Source: Corbicula japonica (lineage: Eukaryota > Mollusca > Bivalvia > Venerida > Cyrenidae). Taken from it: a stretch of 64,000 nt of DNA. The notes beneath the pieces are model-generated. The model had not been told where the DNA came from. It did no database searches and saw only the letters and a list, made by a program, of their open reading frames with translations. Both the position numbers and the translations under genes were made by a program. Below, piece after piece: positions 34,718 to 46,852 of this stretch; the stretch's first letter is position 1; the number at the start of each line of letters is the position of its first letter. The stretch spans positions 186,001-250,000 of the forward strand of contig JAZAYU010000255.1 in the NCBI GenBank assembly GCA_038501625.1, read 5' to 3'.

Positions 34718-37560
34718 GGTAAGGCATGACCTGGCAAATGCGTATGGGACAGTCCCGCACCAGCTTATTGACTTTGCTCTGAAACACCATCAAGTGCCTG
34801 AACACATTCAGAACATTGTTAGAAGCTACTACTTTGGCATTAACATGCGCTTCACAACCAGGAACTTCACAACATCCTGGATACAACTAGAAAAGGGAAT
34901 TGTGACCGGCTGCACAGTGTCAGTGATATTGTTTATTGCTGCAATGAATCTGATCATGAAGGCAGGAGACCGGGAAACAAGGGGACCGAAAACCAAGTCA
35001 GACATCAGACTCCCACCGAATAGGGGCTTTATGGATGACCTTACAATCACAACTGAGTCCCACATACAGGCACGATGGAATCTGAACGCTCTGGAAGATG
35101 TTGTCACATGGGCCAGAATGAGCTTCAAGCCAAGGAAATCCCGGGTATTAATACTGAGGAAAGGCAAGGTCTGGCCGAATACGACCCTTAGAGTCCAGGG
35201 TGAAGATATTCCATCATTGATCAACAACCCAGTCAAATGCTTAGGGAAATGGTTTGACACTACGCTGAGTGACACCAACAACACTGAGCGCACTAAGCAG
35301 CAGCTACAGGATGGGCTAAAGAAGATTGACGGAACAGGCCTGCCAGGGAAGTTCAAGGTCTGGTTGTTCCAACATGGACTTCTACCTCGTCTTCTGTGGG
35401 CAATTAACGTTGTATGAGGTACCAACATCAACTGGAGACTATGGTCAACAGGTACCTGAGACGATGGTTTGGACTCCCTCCATCCATGACAAGTATCGGA
35501 CACTACAACAAGACCGGTATGCTGCAGCTCCCTCTATCATCTATTGTAGAGGAGTAAAGTCAGTAAGGCAAGGCTTGTGTTGACCCTCAGAGATTCTAGC
35601 GACAAGAGCATCAGTAGAGCAGGGATAGAGGTCCGCACGGGTAGACGTTGGTCAGCATCCAGCGCTGTGGAGAAGGCGAAGAGCAGATTGAAACACCAGG
35701 ACATTGTGGAGATAAGCTGCTCAGGCAGACAGGGCCTTGGAAACAACACCAGGCCACTACGGCGAACGCCGAGCGCTTGTCTAAAGTGAGATCAGGAGAG
35801 AGGAGGAAGAGTCAAGGAAAGTGAAGGCAGTCCAGATGGGGAACCAGGGAAGCTGGACAAAGTGGCAGACATCAGAAAGGAAACTAACCTGGACAGACAT
35901 TTGGAAATACCAGTATTTCCAACTCCGATTCCTGATCAGGGCGGTGTATGATGTCTTGCCAACACCTGCCAACCTTCAGAGATGGGGGCTGGCGGAAGCT
36001 GCTGAGTGTGCGCTATGCGGAAGCAGAGCTACTCTGGACCACATTCTGTCGTCGTGTAAAGAAGCTTTATCCCAGGGAAGATATCGATGGAGAAACGACC
36101 AGGTACTTCGGGAGGTAGCTGACACCCTCGAGAGACAAAAGCAGAAGGCGCGGGTACATGTCAAGCCCAGGCACATCAACTTCATCCTGACAGGGGCAAC
36201 GATAGAAAAGCAATATATGCATCTCAGGAATCGCCACACTCAAAAAACACAGCCTCCCCTCGCAGCGAAAAAGAAGAGAGGAAGAGAGAGAGCGCATGAT
36301 TTATAGTATGTATGTCAATTCAAATAGGACGCCACAAACAATTAACAAAGAAGAGAACCTTTGGGGATACCGCCTTGCAACGGTCAGTGGCAAAACAAAT
36401 TGCCACTGGGGGTTTAAACCAGGTTCTAGGGTGCACCAACCTCACACTTGCCCCAACAGGTTCTCGTATCACAAAACAAGTACAAATTGTCTTGGTGAAA
36501 TAACTCCAACCCACCCATCAGCTCAACAATGTTGCATGCAAAAGCATACAAACATATCAACATAAGAATTTAATAGCATTGCAAAGCCAAAGGGCGGGTA
36601 CTCAATGATCTTTCCGAGACCAGAGCACCTGAAGTAAAATCAGCAAGAACACGATGACAGTGATAAAAGAAACAAATCGAGCTTCTAGGTTCTTTTCAGA
36701 AAATATTTTCCCAGAGATCTTCATAAACTCTTACACCCCTGCCACCGTCGTGCAACCAAAGAGGTAAGCATAATGATCAACTGTAGATGGGTAAATCACC
36801 AGGCCTGCAGAGCGCTGTAAAATATCATGTTGGTAACCTTTCTTTTTAAATTTACAGATGGCTTTTACGAATAACCAGGAGAAATTAACATCGCCTTTTA
36901 TCTTCTTAAGTTTATAAATAATATCTCCATAAAACTGGCTGTGAAATTCCTTGTTGCAATAGTGATTTTAAACTGCAGCTGCAGAAGGCAACAAGAAAGG
37001 ACAACCCTGCAGCATACTTGACGGCTCTAATGACTGGGTGCTGCAGGAAGACAGTGGGAAACAACTTCAATTTCCAGACGTTGTCCACACCACCCTCCGT
37101 CCCGACATAGTCTCAACCAAGGCAAAGAAGATTGTCATTGTGGAGTTGACTGTGACTTGGGAAGAAAGATGTACCCAAGCGCACGAACGCAAGAAGGCCA
37201 AGTATGAAGACCTCATCCAGGAGTGTAGGCAGGCTGGATGGAAGGCTTGGAACTACCCAGTCGAGGTTGGATGTCGAGGGTTCCCCGCACCATATAGAAG
37301 ATGTTCCAGGATGTTGGCATCGTGGGACAGGCAAGAAAGTTGGCCATTAAAAAGGCTCAACAATCTGCTGAAAAGAGCTTTAGCTGGCTGTGGCTCAGGA
37401 GGAACGCCAGTACCTGGAAGCCGTCCACTAATGGGTAGTGTCTGATCAACACTACTGCCCACCACTTTGAGCTTGTCCTGGGTTTAAAAGGGCGAAACAA
37501 GCAGTGACAAGTGGTACCCAGCTGATGGCATTAGTGGAAGCAGTTCGACTGTATCAAGCA
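34718..37560 (+). mobile_element. RLE-type LINE (R2/NeSL/Hero-like), 5'-truncated
   Basis: RT motif A reads HDLANAYGTVPH, motif B GIVTGCTVS and motif C FMDD. After frame breaks near 35415 and 35580-35820 comes a CCHC knuckle (CALCGSRATLDHILSSC). After a Naiad insertion (36200-36980) the PD...E restriction-like nuclease region follows (RPDIVST...IVIVELTVTWEE). This order identifies a LINE with C-terminal restriction-like endonuclease. It sits in an intron of pseudogene A and is absent from copy B. The 3' end is uncertain. Confidence 0.8.
36200..36980 (-). mobile_element. Naiad-type fragment nested in the LINE
   Basis: A reverse copy of the 3' UTR plus RT C-terminus interrupts the LINE between ILTGA and AEGNKKG. 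The LINE frame resumes exactly after it, so the Naiad landed in an already inserted LINE. No clean target duplication is visible, consistent with the irregular junctions of Penelope-like elements. Confidence 0.85.
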
Positions 37561-37753
37561 ACATGTTTGTCAAACGTTTGTATATAATTTTAATAGAACC
37601 TAAACTTACCAAATCTTATTAGTTTGATACAAGGTTTGCTTTGAATATATGAAAAAGAAAGAAATTGTTTTTATGTCTAGTGATACTCTTGGAACGAGTA
37701 ACATATTTCGCTTGTTTTCTCAATCACAACATAAAACTTACATCTTAACATAG

Positions 37754-38003
37754 ACATTCAGCCGCCAGTGACCACACGTTGTCAAGACAATAAACGTGTA
37801 TTACTAAATGCTACGGAGAAAACACGTTGGTGAGATGGTTAGAACCGACATTTTTGATCCTCTGGGTACTGAAGTAGTGGTAGAGTCCAGCTATCAAGAG
37901 CCCGAGTACATATTCCCTTGGGGAGACTTTGATATACAGTATACTGCGACGAAGCCTGTAAATGGCTTACAATCCGAGTGTGTCTTCAAGATCATAGTCC
38001 GAC
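37754..38003 (+). pseudogene. Copy A: HYR-domain exon, broken
   Basis: The exon is homologous to the copy B HYR exon (51900-52145). It carries a 6-base insertion, two 1-base deletions and an in-frame TGA after ACACGTTGG. The second half (VVVESSYQEPEYIFPWGDF) is preserved, as is the GTAAGT donor. Confidence 0.85.
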
Positions 38004-38256
38004 GTAAGTTTTAATGTTCTTATATAAATATATATGCTTCAGGTATAACTTCACATATTTGTTTTACATTTTGGTAAGTTAAATAAAGAATTTCAACAAC
38101 GAATGTAATGCGAAAACCTCAGTCAATTAAATTAAGTATGTTCATGGGCAGTAATGGTTAATCATGATCGTTTTGTTTTTGTTTTTATCTGAACCACTTA
38201 ACTAATGCAAAAGGAATGCTAAAAGGCTTTGTGGCTAAACCTCTCTCTTCTTTTAG

Positions 38257-38454
38257 CCACACCATGCACTTTGCTAGAGCCACCACATAACGGAGCTATA
38301 CTTTGCAATAATTGGAGTCCAGAGTTCGGTCAGATATGAAAAATTGCTTGTCAACAGAATTACGCAGTTTCCCCGACATTCAAATATAAAACTTGGTGGA
38401 TTTGTGGCGCTAACGGACACTGGTCAACCCTTGTTCCAGTCCCGGTTTGTTCAA
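38257..38454 (+). pseudogene. Copy A: CCP exon 3, nonsense
   Basis: The exon is the same length as the copy B exon. TGC has become TGA in CAGATATGAAAA, and the donor GGTATG is now AGCATG. Otherwise it is close to copy B. Confidence 0.85.
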
Positions 38455-38497
38455 GCATGTATTAGTTGAAACTAATGCATAACTAACTAAATATACA

Positions 38498-38545
38498 ACA
38501 GCATTGGAACGGTCAGAGGCAAAGCAAACTACCATTGGAAATAAA
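38498..38545 (-). mobile_element. Old Naiad hairpin fragment shared with copy B
   Basis: GGAACGGTCAGAGGCAAAGC and CTACCATTGG match the conserved Naiad 3' UTR hairpin. A similar piece sits in the same intron of copy B at 53099-53145. Confidence 0.65.
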
Positions 38546-38743
38546 TATAGTAATATAATTGAAAGTAAAATTGCAAATAGTTTATCTAATTTAGATACCG
38601 GTGTAAAAAGATAGTATTTTATTATAATGGATAAGTTCGTTACTTAATTACCCGTGTTTGAAAATGGTTTACTTATTAGGTTTATGTTACATTACCCTTC
38701 GTGTTTCAGCTTAATTAATGTTGATATATATATATATATTTAG

Positions 38744-38912
38744 TTAACGTGCTTGAACCTGAAGACGTTTGAGGTACGACAACGATTATACAGACCACAT
38801 GTTCTCTTCATGTGCTTGCTTAGAGGATACCAGACGACTGCAGGAAACCTACATGGATCAGATGGGCCGAAGCGGAGTGTCCGAGTTCTGCAACATTTAC
38901 CGAGACCGAAAA
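38744..38912 (+). pseudogene. Copy A: terminal exon, frameshifted
   Basis: It matches the copy B terminal exon but lost a base in GACGTTTGAGG, giving an early TGA. Similarity ends at GAGACCG, before the copy B stop codon. Confidence 0.85.
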
Positions 38913-39029
38913 TCTTGGCACTACTTACATAAGTTGTTTGAATCTTTAAATTTTAAAAAACACGTTTTTGTAAAATCAGCTTATGTGTTACTATTTTGCT
39001 TTTACTCAACGCGTTATCGGAGGTCTTGA

Positions 39030-41400
39030 TAAATATTAAGAAAATTGTTCCAATTGGATTTTGAACTAAATGAAGTCATTGTAACTATGTCATAACATAA
39101 TTTGCTTTTGTTCTTTGACGAAACTTCCATGATATTTTATCTTTCACAAATCTTATCTTTATGTGCAAATTATAAAATATTTTTGTTTATGAAATCACTT
39201 CCTCAATTATACGAGACACCCAATCAACTGACTCAATAACACGAGGTCCTTTATAGCATTGGTAATTACATAATTACTGTTTGTGATACAATGTAACAGT
39301 ATAATCACCCAGATCAGGTATTGTGAAAGCTGTCCTGTATTACACATGAGCCTATTTACCAAATTTTATAATACACAACATGGAGGACGATGGAAAGAAT
39401 TTTAACAATAAACCACTTTAATTACCATATGTCAACAAAACGGTTATATAATTTGTGTCATCTTCTGAATAAAAACAAAAAATATAAAATGAGACAAGTA
39501 GTCACGACTTTTAACACTTAAAAAGTGTCTGATCGGGTATAAGCTTATATCTTATACACATTAAACAAGTTAATACATTCCGTTGTGATTCAATATACTA
39601 CTTAAATACCTTAAACAAAGTTATTTGGTAGTCCTTTCAAACAATGATGTCTTTCTGTTATTTTTAAACCTCTCAATATGCTTTTTTGGTTTTGGCGGCT
39701 TATGATTGTTTCATCAAAAACAACAAAAAGGTCGGTAGGACAATGTCAATTGTCTAATATGAATTATTGTAACAAAAATGTTCCAATGAAATGCCGGAGA
39801 TTTGCTGAATATTCAATTTCACGAGAAAATAATTTCGTATATTTTGGGCAAGAAGATAAGTAGCTAATGCGGGATGGAATTCTACGATGAAGTTCACGAA
39901 GATTATGATTATAAAAAAAGTAATATATGCATATCAGGAATCGCCACACTCGAACAAACACAGCCTCCCTACGCAGCGAAAAAGAAGAGAGGAAGAGAGA
40001 GAGAGAGAGCATTCTTGTTATAAGTATGTCAATTCAAATAGGACGCCACAAACAACTAACGAAAAAGAGAACCTTTGGGGATACCGCCTTGGAACGGTCA
40101 GTGGCAAAACAAATGACACTTGGGGTTTAAACCAGGTTCTAGGGTGCACTAAAATCACACTTGCCTCAACTGGTTCTCGCATCACAAAACAAATACAAAT
40201 TGTCTTGGTGAAATAACTCCAACCCATCCATCGGCTAAAAAAACGTTGCATGCAAAAGCACACAAACATAGAAAACATAAGTAAATAATAGCAGTGCAAA
40301 GCCAAAGGGCGGGTACTCAATGATCTTACCTAGACCAGTACACCTGGAGTAAAATCAGCAAGAACACGATGACAGGGATAAAAGAAACAAATCGAGCTTC
40401 TAGGTTCTTTCAAGAAAAGATTTAAACCTCCGCCACCGTCGTGCAACCAAAGAGGTAAGCATACTGATCTTCTCGAAAAATATTCTACCACATTTTATAT
40501 CCTTTTATTCATTTTAAATTCTTCTCGAATAAAATTCTATCACATTTTATATCCTTTTATTCGTTTTTTTCTGTCCGGTTCTTCTTCTGTTCCGGATTGG
40601 CGCTTCATCGCCATAATAGTATGAAAGAGGCATATTGTAAATATTAAAGGCACTTTTTCATATATCAATTAAAGAAAAATTAATTTTATTTATTGAACCA
40701 ATTTGATTTATTCGTTTTTATTTAGTTCTAGTCATAGTTTGTCCAGTCACATAAAACAACTAACATTGTAAGCAAGTGAAGTCTATAAGATGTTCAATAA
40801 CTTAATGGCTCGAAAGCAAAAAAAGAGTTGTATTATGTAGCCACATGTATATTTACAGACATGTATAAAGTGTAAACGTTTAAACCAAGAATTCAAAATA
40901 CACAAATGATTAAACCGAGACAAAACAAGTTAAACTAGATATAGAGGAAGGACTGTGATTAAGCTCACCGTTGATAAATAATTCGTGTTTTATCTTAGAT
41001 AACTTGACTTTTTTTTCTAATATGATGATGGCTTGAAATGGTTTTGCCGTGACAGTCAATATCTAATCAGCACTATTATCGCAAAATTTCTGTATAGCTT
41101 TTCGAGAATGCTGTTTTCTTTAACAATTTACTAGTAAAAACCCCTCATAAGTGAATCATAACGTGTAGATGCAACTGATCTTTACAAATCTTTTTTAACG
41201 TGCTTGTTATACTTGTTACCCTTGTTTCTTTGTTTTGAAATTCTTAAGTTTTGAGCCTGCGTTTCTTTTTTCTCGAACCAACGGACGTTGTAACCACCAA
41301 CCCCTTTAACGCTATGTGAGCACTGAATTAGTTCGATAATTTATTGCAGGTGCTACTTTTAAACCATATGTGAAGCGTTTATTCTTTTTAAACTTTCTTT
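39030..41400. other. Duplicated intergenic DNA following copy A
   Basis: Between insertions this is alignable with the DNA after copy B. Examples are ACGAGGTCCTT-ATAGCATTGGT (39243 and 53891), GGTTATATAAT-TGTG-GTCAT (39443 and 54113), and TACTTTTAAACCA-ATGT-AAGCG (41353 and 60295). It holds no gene. It includes a 48-base tandem duplication at 40472-40575. Confidence 0.7.
39905..40462 (-). mobile_element. 5'-truncated Naiad fragment, reverse
   Basis: The copy contains the full 3' UTR of the cacgcagcg subfamily and the last codons of the RT. It ends at AAGAGGTAAGCATACTGATC. It is absent at the matching place after copy B. Confidence 0.85.
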
Positions 41401-41734
41401 ATGTACTGTTATGAAATTGCATAACCTTTGTACTTCAATTAAATCAGGCGTGCTTATGTTTTGTTCTTGTATTCAAACTCAAATCAATATCAATTAAAAT
41501 AGCTAAATTTAATGTATCGATCATAAATTAATTGATTTTATAATTTACAATTCAACGTAGAATACGATGATCCTTTATAAATATATTTTCAATTAGAGAT
41601 TGTGCTGATAGTTTTTAAAAATAAGTGTTATTCAACGGAGATATCGATTTAAAAGTATTGCAGTCAATTGAAAAAATAGTGGAAGGTGGTAGTGGAAGGT
41701 AACGTATTTCATTGGTTTGCTTTACTTAACATTT

Positions 41735-42300
41735 CGTTACCAACTTGATATTCTACAACGCTCTGCAGGCCAGGTGATTAACTCATCTACAGTTGATCAT
41801 TACGCTTACCTCTGGTTGCATGTCAGTGGCAGGAGTTTGAGAGTTTATGAAAAGGTGAACTATGCATATAAGGAATTTCCACATTCAGGAAAAACATCTG
41901 CCCACACAGTCAAGAAGAAGAGAGAGGGAGAGAGCATGGTTAATCAGATAATCAGTTGAAGGGTTATGAGGAATTTTTATTAAAAAGAACCAAGAAGCTC
42001 TATTTTTTATCCCTGTCATCTTGTTCTTGCTTATTTGACGACAGTGACTCCCGTCTCGGTGAGATGATTGAATACCTGCCCATTTGGCTTTGTAATGCTA
42101 TTAGCTTAGGTTATAAATGCTTGTTTGCTTTTGCATGCAACATTGTAAAGCTGATGGGTGAGTTGGAGTTTTTTCACCAAGAAAACTTGTACTTGTGTGT
42201 TGATATGAGAATCCTTTGGGGCAAGTGTAAGGTCGGTGCACCCAAGAACCTGGTTTAAATCCCCAGCGGAAAATATTTTGTCACTAACCGTTCCGAGGTG
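41735..42300 (+). mobile_element. Diverged Naiad 3' region with reverse fragment inside
   Basis: Forward RT C-terminus (ATTCTACAACGCTCTGCAGG) runs to GAGAGTTTATGAA. A reverse 3'-terminal piece (41851-41955) then intervenes before the forward UTR resumes and continues to the hairpin region. The reverse piece is younger-looking than the host copy. Confidence 0.75.
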
Positions 42301-42544
42301 GTAAAATTTGAATCTAAATTTGACTGCCGTGCATTTTATCCTTATTAAATCGCGACAAATAATATTCGCATTAAGAATTTGTATCTTAATAGATTAAAAC
42401 GGATTTTTTTTAATGCACCAAACACGAAAAATATGAAAATATTGATGAGGAGATCGACGTTCACTAAAGCGCTTTCAAATTATGCCACTTGGAGTGCAAA
42501 AAAGGTTCAATTGTGAACCAATTTCACACCTAAACAAGTATTCA

Positions 42545-42700
42545 TTCGAAAAAAACAATACAAGTTGTCAGGGTTTAGTTGCTCCAACCCACCCATCAAC
42601 TCGAAAATATTGCATGCAAAAACACACAAAAAATAATGCATAAGAAGATTATGGCATTGTCAAGCTTAAAGCGTGTACTGAATGAACTTTCCAAGACTAA
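42545..42700 (-). mobile_element. Diverged Naiad 3' UTR fragment, reverse
   Basis: CTCCAACCCACCCATCAACT, GCATGCAAAAACACACAAA and a TATGGCATTGTCAAGC block match the middle of the family 3' UTR. Confidence 0.65.
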
Positions 42701-43990
42701 AAAAGTTACAGTTTTCCAAGACTTTTGATTGTAAAATTTTGCAATCGGTTTGAGGAGTTGAATAAATGAACTGTAATAATAGTCTATCTTTACAAATAAA
42801 GAAAACATGTAAGACATCTTTTTTTTTGTTCTTGCCCCACCCAACCCCTGAATTTTACTGCCAAAATATTTTACCATAAAATATTTGAGATGCTTATCAT
42901 CAATTCATTGGCAATTGCGTGAGAAATTAAGGGTATTTAGAGAAATCTTTAGCATACGGCTGCAAAATGAACATGCGACAAATCACCTTGGCTTATGAAT
43001 ATCCATGTGTATTACATTGTGCTTAAATCGTATTTTTTGGAGATTTCAGGTGTTATTGCGGGATTCACAGACATTTTACTACCCTGGAATGCTGTTGCCG
43101 TGAACATGGAATTTTTTCTTAAATTCATTGATATTATGATAGTTATAAGTGCAAGTGTCTCTAAGGTAATATGTTTGTTTTTTTCTTCGTTTCTTAACCT
43201 TACATACGGTAGTACACTTGTGTACTTGTTTCCAATGTTTACATAATAGTATATATAGGACTTTTTACGACTTTATATACATGACCTAATTTCTTCAAGC
43301 AAAAAATATATAACCTGAATACAACACCAAATTAGACATAGTACAAAAATAATAAAGATGACGAGTTTAACTTATATGGGTAGGTTTCAAAATCATGATG
43401 ACATTCATTCTTTTTCATATAATGTGAAAGCTTTAGAACAAAATAATAAAATTTTACATTCAAAAGTTGTGTTTTGGTGTCGCTAAATTTATTGCAAAAT
43501 TTCAAATTGATTGTATTGTTCGTTCAAAACTTATAGCTAAAAATCAGGTAAAAAAAGTCCCGAGTGTAACACTTTTAGCGTGACATTATTTTTTTTTAAT
43601 GTTTTTTATCTTGTTGAATGTTTCGTTCACGTTTGGTCTTAGTAGCTCAAGTTGATTTTTATTGAAATGTTAAACTGTTACCTTGAATATTCAGTGTATT
43701 CTGTACAAATAGTATAATCGTTAGTCATAATTTGGTGTCATTTTATATGAGCACCTATACAGAAAAATGTTTTTAAAAAACGGGAAAGTTTAATTTAAGT
43801 TGGTGCTGCACGTTAACATATTCATAAACAGTAAATGAAGTTTTATAATTAGATAAATCATGTGTCTTCTTTATACCAGAAATAATGATTTAAGTAAAAA
43901 CTTAATGTTCAAAAGAATATTCCTTTATAACTGAAGCTGATCGGAAATCCCGAGTGTAACATTTTGTTTTTTCATACGAACGAAAAACGC
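42700..43990. other. Non-coding stretch
   Basis: No supported exon or repeat. If copy B has a first exon like that of copy C, this is where it would be expected, but I see none. Confidence 0.5.
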
Positions 43991-43994
43991 ATTC

Positions 43995-44285
43995 TTTAAA
44001 GAATGATGGCGCGCTTTATGGATTTGCCAGCTCTCGCGCGCACGTCCAATCTGCATGAACCGCACCAACATAAGAATCATTACTTATATTTACATTTTAT
44101 TCATTTTTGTCTTTAAATAAACTCAAGTCGAACGCTTTCAAAAATAAGTATTAAGTGAAAAGAGGGAGTAATACCTGGGAGTTTTCAACAGTAACAGCCA
44201 TGACGTAACTGACGTCATTACGGGCCATGCGGTTCATGCAAAATGAACCCAATTTTTTTAAACGAAGATATCAATAGGAATGTAA
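43995..44285 (-). repeat. Foldback-family element, reverse
   Basis: It is the inverse of 19845-20070: CAGCTCTCGCGCGCACGTCCAA, ATAAGAATCATTACTTATATTTA and GCGGTTCATGCAAAATGAACC all recur. One palindrome arm is largely missing. Confidence 0.7.
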
Positions 44286-44341
44286 ATATTTGCAAATAAT
44301 TTAGGTTCGTTCACTACATGTATGCGACATAAATGAACTAG

Positions 44342-44497
44342 CTGAAGTGCAGTCATGTACCGACAGTTCTGGCAAGTATCACGATGATATGGACCAGGTA
44401 GATGTAGGTACAATTTGTGTCCACAAAGTATGTGATGTACTAAGGCAAGCTGAATGCACGACAGGAGGCATCTGGAATGGGAAAGACTCCAAACAAT
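44342..44497 (+). CDS. Candidate Cys-rich exon, perhaps copy B
   Basis: A 156-base phase-1 exon lies between AATGAACTAG and GTAAGA. It encodes 52 residues with six cysteines (QSCTDSSGKYHDDMDQVDVG, CVHKVC, ECTTGG, QC). The spacing and W-N-G near the end resemble small extracellular Cys-rich (VWC-like) modules. The phase is the same as every CCP/EGF exon of the neighbouring gene. It may be an upstream exon of copy B. The acceptor lacks a strong pyrimidine tract. Confidence 0.45.
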
Positions 44498-45169
44498 GTA
44501 AGAGATGCTATCATTCTAGCGCCTAATTGCGTAAATGTGATTAATGAAAAGGAATTTAATAAGGTAGATATAAATTAAAAAGGCAGTTGTTAGGGTACAA
44601 ACATATTGTACGAATATTGTACGAATCTGATTACTTCGTTTTAAAACTTAAGCGGGATGTTTTGTACGAATTGATTTTTGAAGTACTGATAAAACATATA
44701 ATAGATCTATATATTTATATAGCGCTTTTTATAAAATGTTCAAAAGCGCTTAACAATACATGATTAAAGAGTACACATTATTCAGTAAGATGAAATATAT
44801 ATATGCAATAACTGATTAAAATAATTAACACACATAAATTAAAAGCAATGTTAAACGTTCTCGCAATAGAATGGCATGAATTAAAAATTATAAAACAATT
44901 TTCTAAGACATATTCTAAAATCATTGATAACATAATCGAATGACTAACTCTTAACAGGACTATCATATGGAATAATAACATTCTATAAGGATAATGAAAT
45001 ATTGGATATTTTGCACACTGCCTGTTCTAAATTACATTATAACGATTTATAAAGTAAGCGATTCAGTTATCGTTTCCATAAACCTGAACGAGGAAGTGAG
45101 TCTTTACTCGTAGTTTGAAGCTTTCAAAAGAGGTACAGTTTCTCACATGTGCTGGTAAAGTGATCAGAA

Positions 45170-45480
45170 CTCACATCCAGAACACAGCCTCCTCGCATAG
45201 AAAAAAAGATGAAAGAGGGAGCAACAATTTTTAACATGGCCAAGTTTAAAAACAAGGACACCCACAACAATAAGCCAAATAAAACATGTAGGGTTCCTGC
45301 ATTTGAACGTTCTGTGGTGGAACATTTTTGTCACCACCGGAGATTTGAATTAGGTTTAAATTTATAGCGTTCAAACCCCACATTCCTGGTAGGTTCTGGG
45401 AATAAACTGGTTGCCTTGGTAAATGAACACTTACCAACTCAGCTAATCGATATTGTCGCGTCAAAAACACACAAAAATAA
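45170..45480 (-). mobile_element. Diverged Naiad 3' UTR, reverse
   Basis: AGAACACAGCCTCCTCGCA, AAGATGAAAGAGGGAG, CATTTGAACGTTCTGTGG and CTGGTAGGTTCTGGG follow the order of the family UTR with much divergence. Confidence 0.55.
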
Positions 45481-45499
45481 TAGCAAACAAGAACTTTTA

Positions 45500-45592
45500 C
45501 TGCCCATGAACAGGCTCAATCAAACCGAGCCTGCAGTATTTTCATATTTGTCGTGTTTGATGGCTTTCAAAGTTCCCTTTTCATCTATTTCA
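45500..45592 (+). repeat. Family 'B' terminal fragment
   Basis: ACTGCCCATGAACAGGCTCA to CCCTTTTCATCTATTTC is nearly identical to 7087-7185. Confidence 0.85.
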
Positions 45593-45739
45593 TAGAAGTT
45601 ATCGTATCCCCCGCCGAGTACTGGTTATTACTAACACAACATCTGGAGACATATACGGCGTAAGCAGTTGCTAAAAATATCACAGAAATGAATTATGTTG
45701 CCCTACATGCCTAAATCATAATTTAGCAAGAACCATAAT

Positions 45740-46160
45740 CCTGTATTAAAGATTCTGACCAGAACAAGACGATGATATGCGCACCTCATTGTTATTGACG
45801 GCTCGCACAATGTTTTGTTGAAATCAAGCCATAAGGAGTAGTTGAGAAAAATAGCGCAGAAACTAATACTTCTTTATATGCATCCTGCATAACTTTTCAT
45901 GGGCCAAAACTGTGTGTTAAAGGGTTTAACCGGAACAAGACGACGATATGCGCATCTCATTTTGGTAGTGATTGTTCCCATAAAGTATTTTTGAAATCCA
46001 GCCAACACATGCAGAGAAATAGCTCGGCAAACGAAACGCATAACTTATCGAGGGCCATGATAACAGGTCTGAGACGAAACGACGACGTTATGCGCATCTC
46101 CTCTTGATATAAATGGTTCACACAAAGTTATGTTATTATGTTTGTAACAAATGCAGCTCG
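45740..46160 (+). repeat. Degenerate tandem repeat, about 160-base period
   Basis: Three diverged units share GACGATGATATGCGCACCTC, GACGACGATATGCGCATCTC and GACGACGTTATGCGCATCTC, each followed by a CACAA-GTT-TGTT type segment. Confidence 0.65.
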
Positions 46161-46404
46161 TTCTCTTTAAACGAAAATCAGCTAAAAGCAGTGTTATGTT
46201 ATGTTTTTTTCTTCAAAATATCATCTGTGCTGTATAAATGTACAAGCGTGTAACTAATTAAGACGAAATGTTTGTTTAAAGATTGGTATTTGTTTAAAAT
46301 TTAGATCTTATCGAACAGGTAGTGAACCTAAATTTGAAGAAAGAGAAATGACGAAGAGAAAGAAACGCCAAACATTCTGCTGGATTTTATTTTTATGTCC
46401 AACT

Positions 46405-46850
46405 TCGCCTCCAACAACTTCTCCACTCCGTAAGTTTTGTTTCCCTACAACTCCTCCACTCCGTAAGTTTTGTTTCCCTACAACTCCTCCACTCCGTAAG
46501 TTTTGTTTCCCTACAACTCCTCCACTCCGTAAGTTTTGTTTCCCTACAACTCCTCCACTCCGAAAGTTTTGTTTCCCTACAACTCCTCCACTCCGTAAGT
46601 TTTGTTTCCCTACAACTCCTCCACTCCGTAAGTTTTGTTTCCCTACAACTCCTCCACTCCGTAAGTTTTGTTTCCCTACAACTCCTCCACTCCGTAAGTT
46701 TTGTTTCCCTACAACTCCTCCACTCCGTTAGTTTTGTTTCCCTACAACTCCTCCACTCCGTAAGTTTTGTTTCCCTACAACTCCTCCACTCCGTAAGTTT
46801 TGTTTCCCTACAACTCCTCCACTCCGTAAGTTTTGTTTCCCTGTTTCCAA
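46405..46850 (+). repeat. 33-base minisatellite
   Basis: About thirteen near-perfect copies of a unit containing CCTACAACTCCTCCACTCCG and TAAGTTTTGTTTC. Since 33 is a multiple of three, one frame stays open as a PTTPPLRKFCF repeat. I regard that as a by-product. A Naiad copy begins at the last unit. Confidence 0.95.
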
Positions 46851-46852
46851 GT

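Noticed and set aside
34829..35503. 224-codon minus-strand frame
   Set aside because: Antisense shadow of the LINE reverse transcriptase. No domain on that strand.
42995..43246. 83-codon hydrophobic frame as a membrane protein gene
   Set aside because: AT-rich DNA yields hydrophobic codons by chance. No splice or domain support, and no paralogue in the duplicated unit.
46348..46731. Open frame encoding an eleven-residue repeat (PTTPPLRKFCF)
   Set aside because: It is the 33-base minisatellite read in one frame. It has no start context, signal or domain, and a stop ends it when one unit varies.
46405..46850. CRISPR-like array
   Set aside because: Units are contiguous without variable spacers and the context is animal DNA. 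It is a minisatellite.
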